From JBBIJH01 sp037446075 (GTDB lineage Bacteria > Bacteroidota > Ignavibacteria > UBA10030 > JAHEZR01): a stretch of DNA of 7,006 nucleotides. The stretch's first letter is position 1. Every line of letters begins with the position of its first letter. The stretch is from contig JBBIJH010000146.1 in assembly GCA_037446075.1 (NCBI GenBank), positions 1 to 7,006 on the forward strand. Reading direction: 5' to 3'. The notes beneath the pieces are model-generated. The model saw nothing but the letters and a program-made list of their open reading frames with translations, was not told where the DNA came from and ran no database searches. Positions 5,747 through 7,006 of this stretch are shown one piece after another. The translations under genes and the position numbers were made by a program.

Positions 5747-6877
5747 CTAAACTCGGGTGAACAAAGCCTCGTAGACTCTTGCCGCATCCTCAACTTCCTG
5801 AAGACGCACATACTCAACCTGTGCGTGTGCCTGTTCGATTCGTCCCGGGCCAAAAACCAGAGCGGGGATCCCCTTTGCTGCGTAGAGACTGGCGTCTGTG
5901 ACGTAGTTCGCAGCAGCTATCTTCGACCGGATGCCGATGGTTCTCAATGCCTGTTCGAGTTGTGTCACCACGTGATCGCTTCCTTCTCCATCAAGAGCTG
6001 GGACGAAGAGATCCGGCCGCGAGATTCTCCACCGAATCGATTTAGGCAAGATGTTTTTGACCTGCTTGAGAACGGAATCCGGAGCTTCAGAGGGCAACGT
6101 TCTGCGATCGACTTCGATCGTGCAATGATTTGGAACTGTGTTCACACTCTGACCACCCTCGATCACGCCAACACTCAGTGTTGGAGTTCCGAGTATACGA
6201 TGCTGCCTGCCATTCAGTAGTCGCTCATTATATCGTTCCAGTGCTGCGAGGACTTTGGCCATCGCATAAACTGCGTTGACACCACGGTGAGGATAGGCGC
6301 TATGTGCTGACTTTCCAAGCGTATGAATCTTCCATCTGACTACTCCTTTATGGGAACTCACAATCTCCAGTGCTGTTGGCTCACCGACGATCGCGTAATC
6401 CGCTTTCGGTTTGTTCTTCAGCAGCGCTCTCGTACCTGAAAGGGCGTATTCCTCATCGCAGACAGCAGCCACAATCAAATTTCGTTTCAACTTCCTAGGC
6501 GACCCGAGTACTTTCTTAAGTGAGTATAGAATCGCGGCCAGAGAAGATTTTGTATCACAGGATCCTCGACCATACAGCTTCCCGTTTTGCACGACCGGGT
6601 CAAAAGGACTAATGCTCATGTTGTCGACCGGGACGGTGTCGAGATGGGATTCGACGAGTAGGGTCTCTCTGGCGCGGACGTCAATGAAGCCAAGGATATT
6701 GAACCGACGGGGATAAACTTTCTGCCTCTCAAGATCCACACAGAGGCGTGCAAGGTAGTTGTAGACAAACTCACCGACAGTGTCTTCAAAATATTGTTCG
6801 CCCACTACGTCACGTCCCATTGGGTTGACGCTCGGGATTGCAACAAGGTCAGACAGGAGTCGGGTCAGTTCGTCCAC
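5747..6877 (-). CDS. M20-family metallopeptidase/deacylase (ArgE/DapE type)
   Basis: This cytoplasmic di-zinc amidohydrolase of 376 residues, within the family's usual 370-400, removes acyl groups from N-acyl amino acids or cleaves small peptides. Numbering from GTG 6877, H78-x-D80 (ESHLDTVP), bridging D108 (GRGSCDTK), the catalytic pair E142-E143 (CDEEYALSGT), E166 (VGEPT) and H351 (EQAHAQVEYV) are all present. The lid/dimerisation domain carries GKSAHSAYPHRGVNAV with H192. Every expected active-site residue is intact. GTG 6877 is chosen because GAAGGA lies 7 nt upstream and VDELTRLLSDLVAIPSVNP is the normal family N-terminus. A TTG at 6940 would add 21 Arg-rich residues overlapping the preceding gene. 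It is followed by a ferredoxin after 71 nt. Acetylornithine deacetylase, succinyl-diaminopimelate desuccinylase and carboxypeptidase G2-like activities cannot be told apart; without arg or dap neighbours, a catabolic N-acyl amino acid role is equally possible. Confidence 0.93.
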   Translation of the reverse strand: MDELTRLLSDLVAIPSVNPMGRDVVGEQYFEDTVGEFVYNYLARLCVDLERQKVYPRRFNILGFIDVRARETLLVESHLDTVPVDNMSISPFDPVVQNGKLYGRGSCDTKSSLAAILYSLKKVLGSPRKLKRNLIVAAVCDEEYALSGTRALLKNKPKADYAIVGEPTALEIVSSHKGVVRWKIHTLGKSAHSAYPHRGVNAVYAMAKVLAALERYNERLLNGRQHRILGTPTLSVGVIEGGQSVNTVPNHCTIEVDRRTLPSEAPDSVLKQVKNILPKSIRWRISRPDLFVPALDGEGSDHVVTQLEQALRTIGIRSKIAAANYVTDASLYAAKGIPALVFGPGRIEQAHAQVEYVRLQEVEDAARVYEALFTRV

Positions 6878-6884
6878 CCTTCGT

Positions 6885-6890
6885 TCCTTC
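6885..6890 (-). promoter_or_regulatory. Ribosome binding site that decides the M20 start
   Basis: Minus-strand GAAGGA lies 7 nt before GTG 6877. It overlaps the TGA stop of the preceding gene (6891-6889), a common translational-coupling arrangement, and supports GTG 6877 over the TTG 63 nt further upstream. Confidence 0.65.
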
Positions 6891-7006
6891 AAGGCTCTTC
6901 CCAGACATTTCGGGGCCCAGTTTTCTTCTCGCCCGGCCAACGCACGATCTCTTCGTGGGCTGTCATCTGCTTGACGGCGATTCCTCGGATTTCTTCCAGA
7001 GTCGTG
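6889..7006 (-). CDS. C-terminal end of an unidentified gene (rest lies beyond the right edge)
   Basis: Thirty-eight complete codons followed by TGA run in from the window edge, in a different frame from the M20 gene. The peptide begins TTLEEIRGIAVKQMTAHEE and ends with a Trp/Pro/Lys-containing tail (RWPGEKK, then NVWEEP). It has the mixed charged/hydrophobic composition of a real protein. The alternative reading here, an extension of the M20 frame, is arginine-rich and shadow-like. The stop overlaps the M20 ribosome site, leaving 11 nt to GTG 6877, which indicates an operon. I do not recognise the family from this fragment. It may encode the enzyme that the downstream ferredoxin serves, but nothing visible proves that. 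Confidence 0.6.
   Translation of the reverse strand, partial: TTLEEIRGIAVKQMTAHEEIVRWPGEKKTGPRNVWEEP

Noticed and set aside
5618..6220. A 200-codon plus-strand open frame
   Set aside because: It is antisense to the M20 and ferredoxin genes, both of which have complete active-site or cluster motifs. The product resembles nothing and no plus-strand promoter is evident.

Overview
All supported genes in this window lie on the minus strand, so the biology reads from right (7006) to left (1). The mix suggests a Gram-negative, didermal bacterium, probably uncultured and environmental. It has a 1004-residue TonB-dependent outer-membrane receptor with an N-terminal carboxypeptidase-regulatory-like domain, followed by a Sec-exported, aromatic-rich protein. 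The receptor resembles those of the Fibrobacterota-Chlorobiota-Bacteroidota area and related candidate phyla (KSB1, Calditrichota, Zixibacteria, Latescibacterota types). Strong AGGAGG-type ribosome sites and a near-consensus TTGACA/TATATT promoter argue against Bacteroidota proper, which usually show neither. The phylum call is inference and low confidence.

Region 1 (7006-4705) is a metabolic gene run. It holds the last 38 codons of an unidentified gene, an M20-family metallo-amidohydrolase (ArgE/DapE type), a small 2[4Fe-4S] ferredoxin and a cyclase/arylformamidase-like metallohydrolase. Gaps are 11, 71 and 56 nt, so one transcript is likely, entering from beyond the right edge. A hairpin with a T6 tail at 4631-4593 closes it. 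The M20 start is best placed at GTG 6877, because an upstream TTG would overlap the end of the preceding gene.

Region 2 (4704-4211) is a dense regulatory interval. It contains the terminator, then, 2 nt beyond its T-run, a strong promoter with a consensus -35, 17-nt spacer and extended -10. An 18-bp near-palindrome sits just downstream of the inferred transcription start, followed by a leader of about 345 nt with several hairpins and no ATG on the transcribed strand.

Region 3 (4210-1) is an envelope operon: the TonB-dependent receptor and, 49 nt downstream, a secreted protein open to the left edge (382 codons visible, no stop). Both have textbook Shine-Dalgarno sequences. The receptor carries a full 12-residue EF-hand-like loop in its barrel, and the partner has a shorter DxNxDGxxE loop, suggesting calcium dependence. 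The partner is not recognisably SusD, so this is not a standard SusC/SusD pair. I see no mobile element, CRISPR array, tRNA or rRNA. The most interesting parts are the controlled leader of the receptor operon, the receptor/secreted-protein pair and the unusual M20-ferredoxin-cyclase combination.
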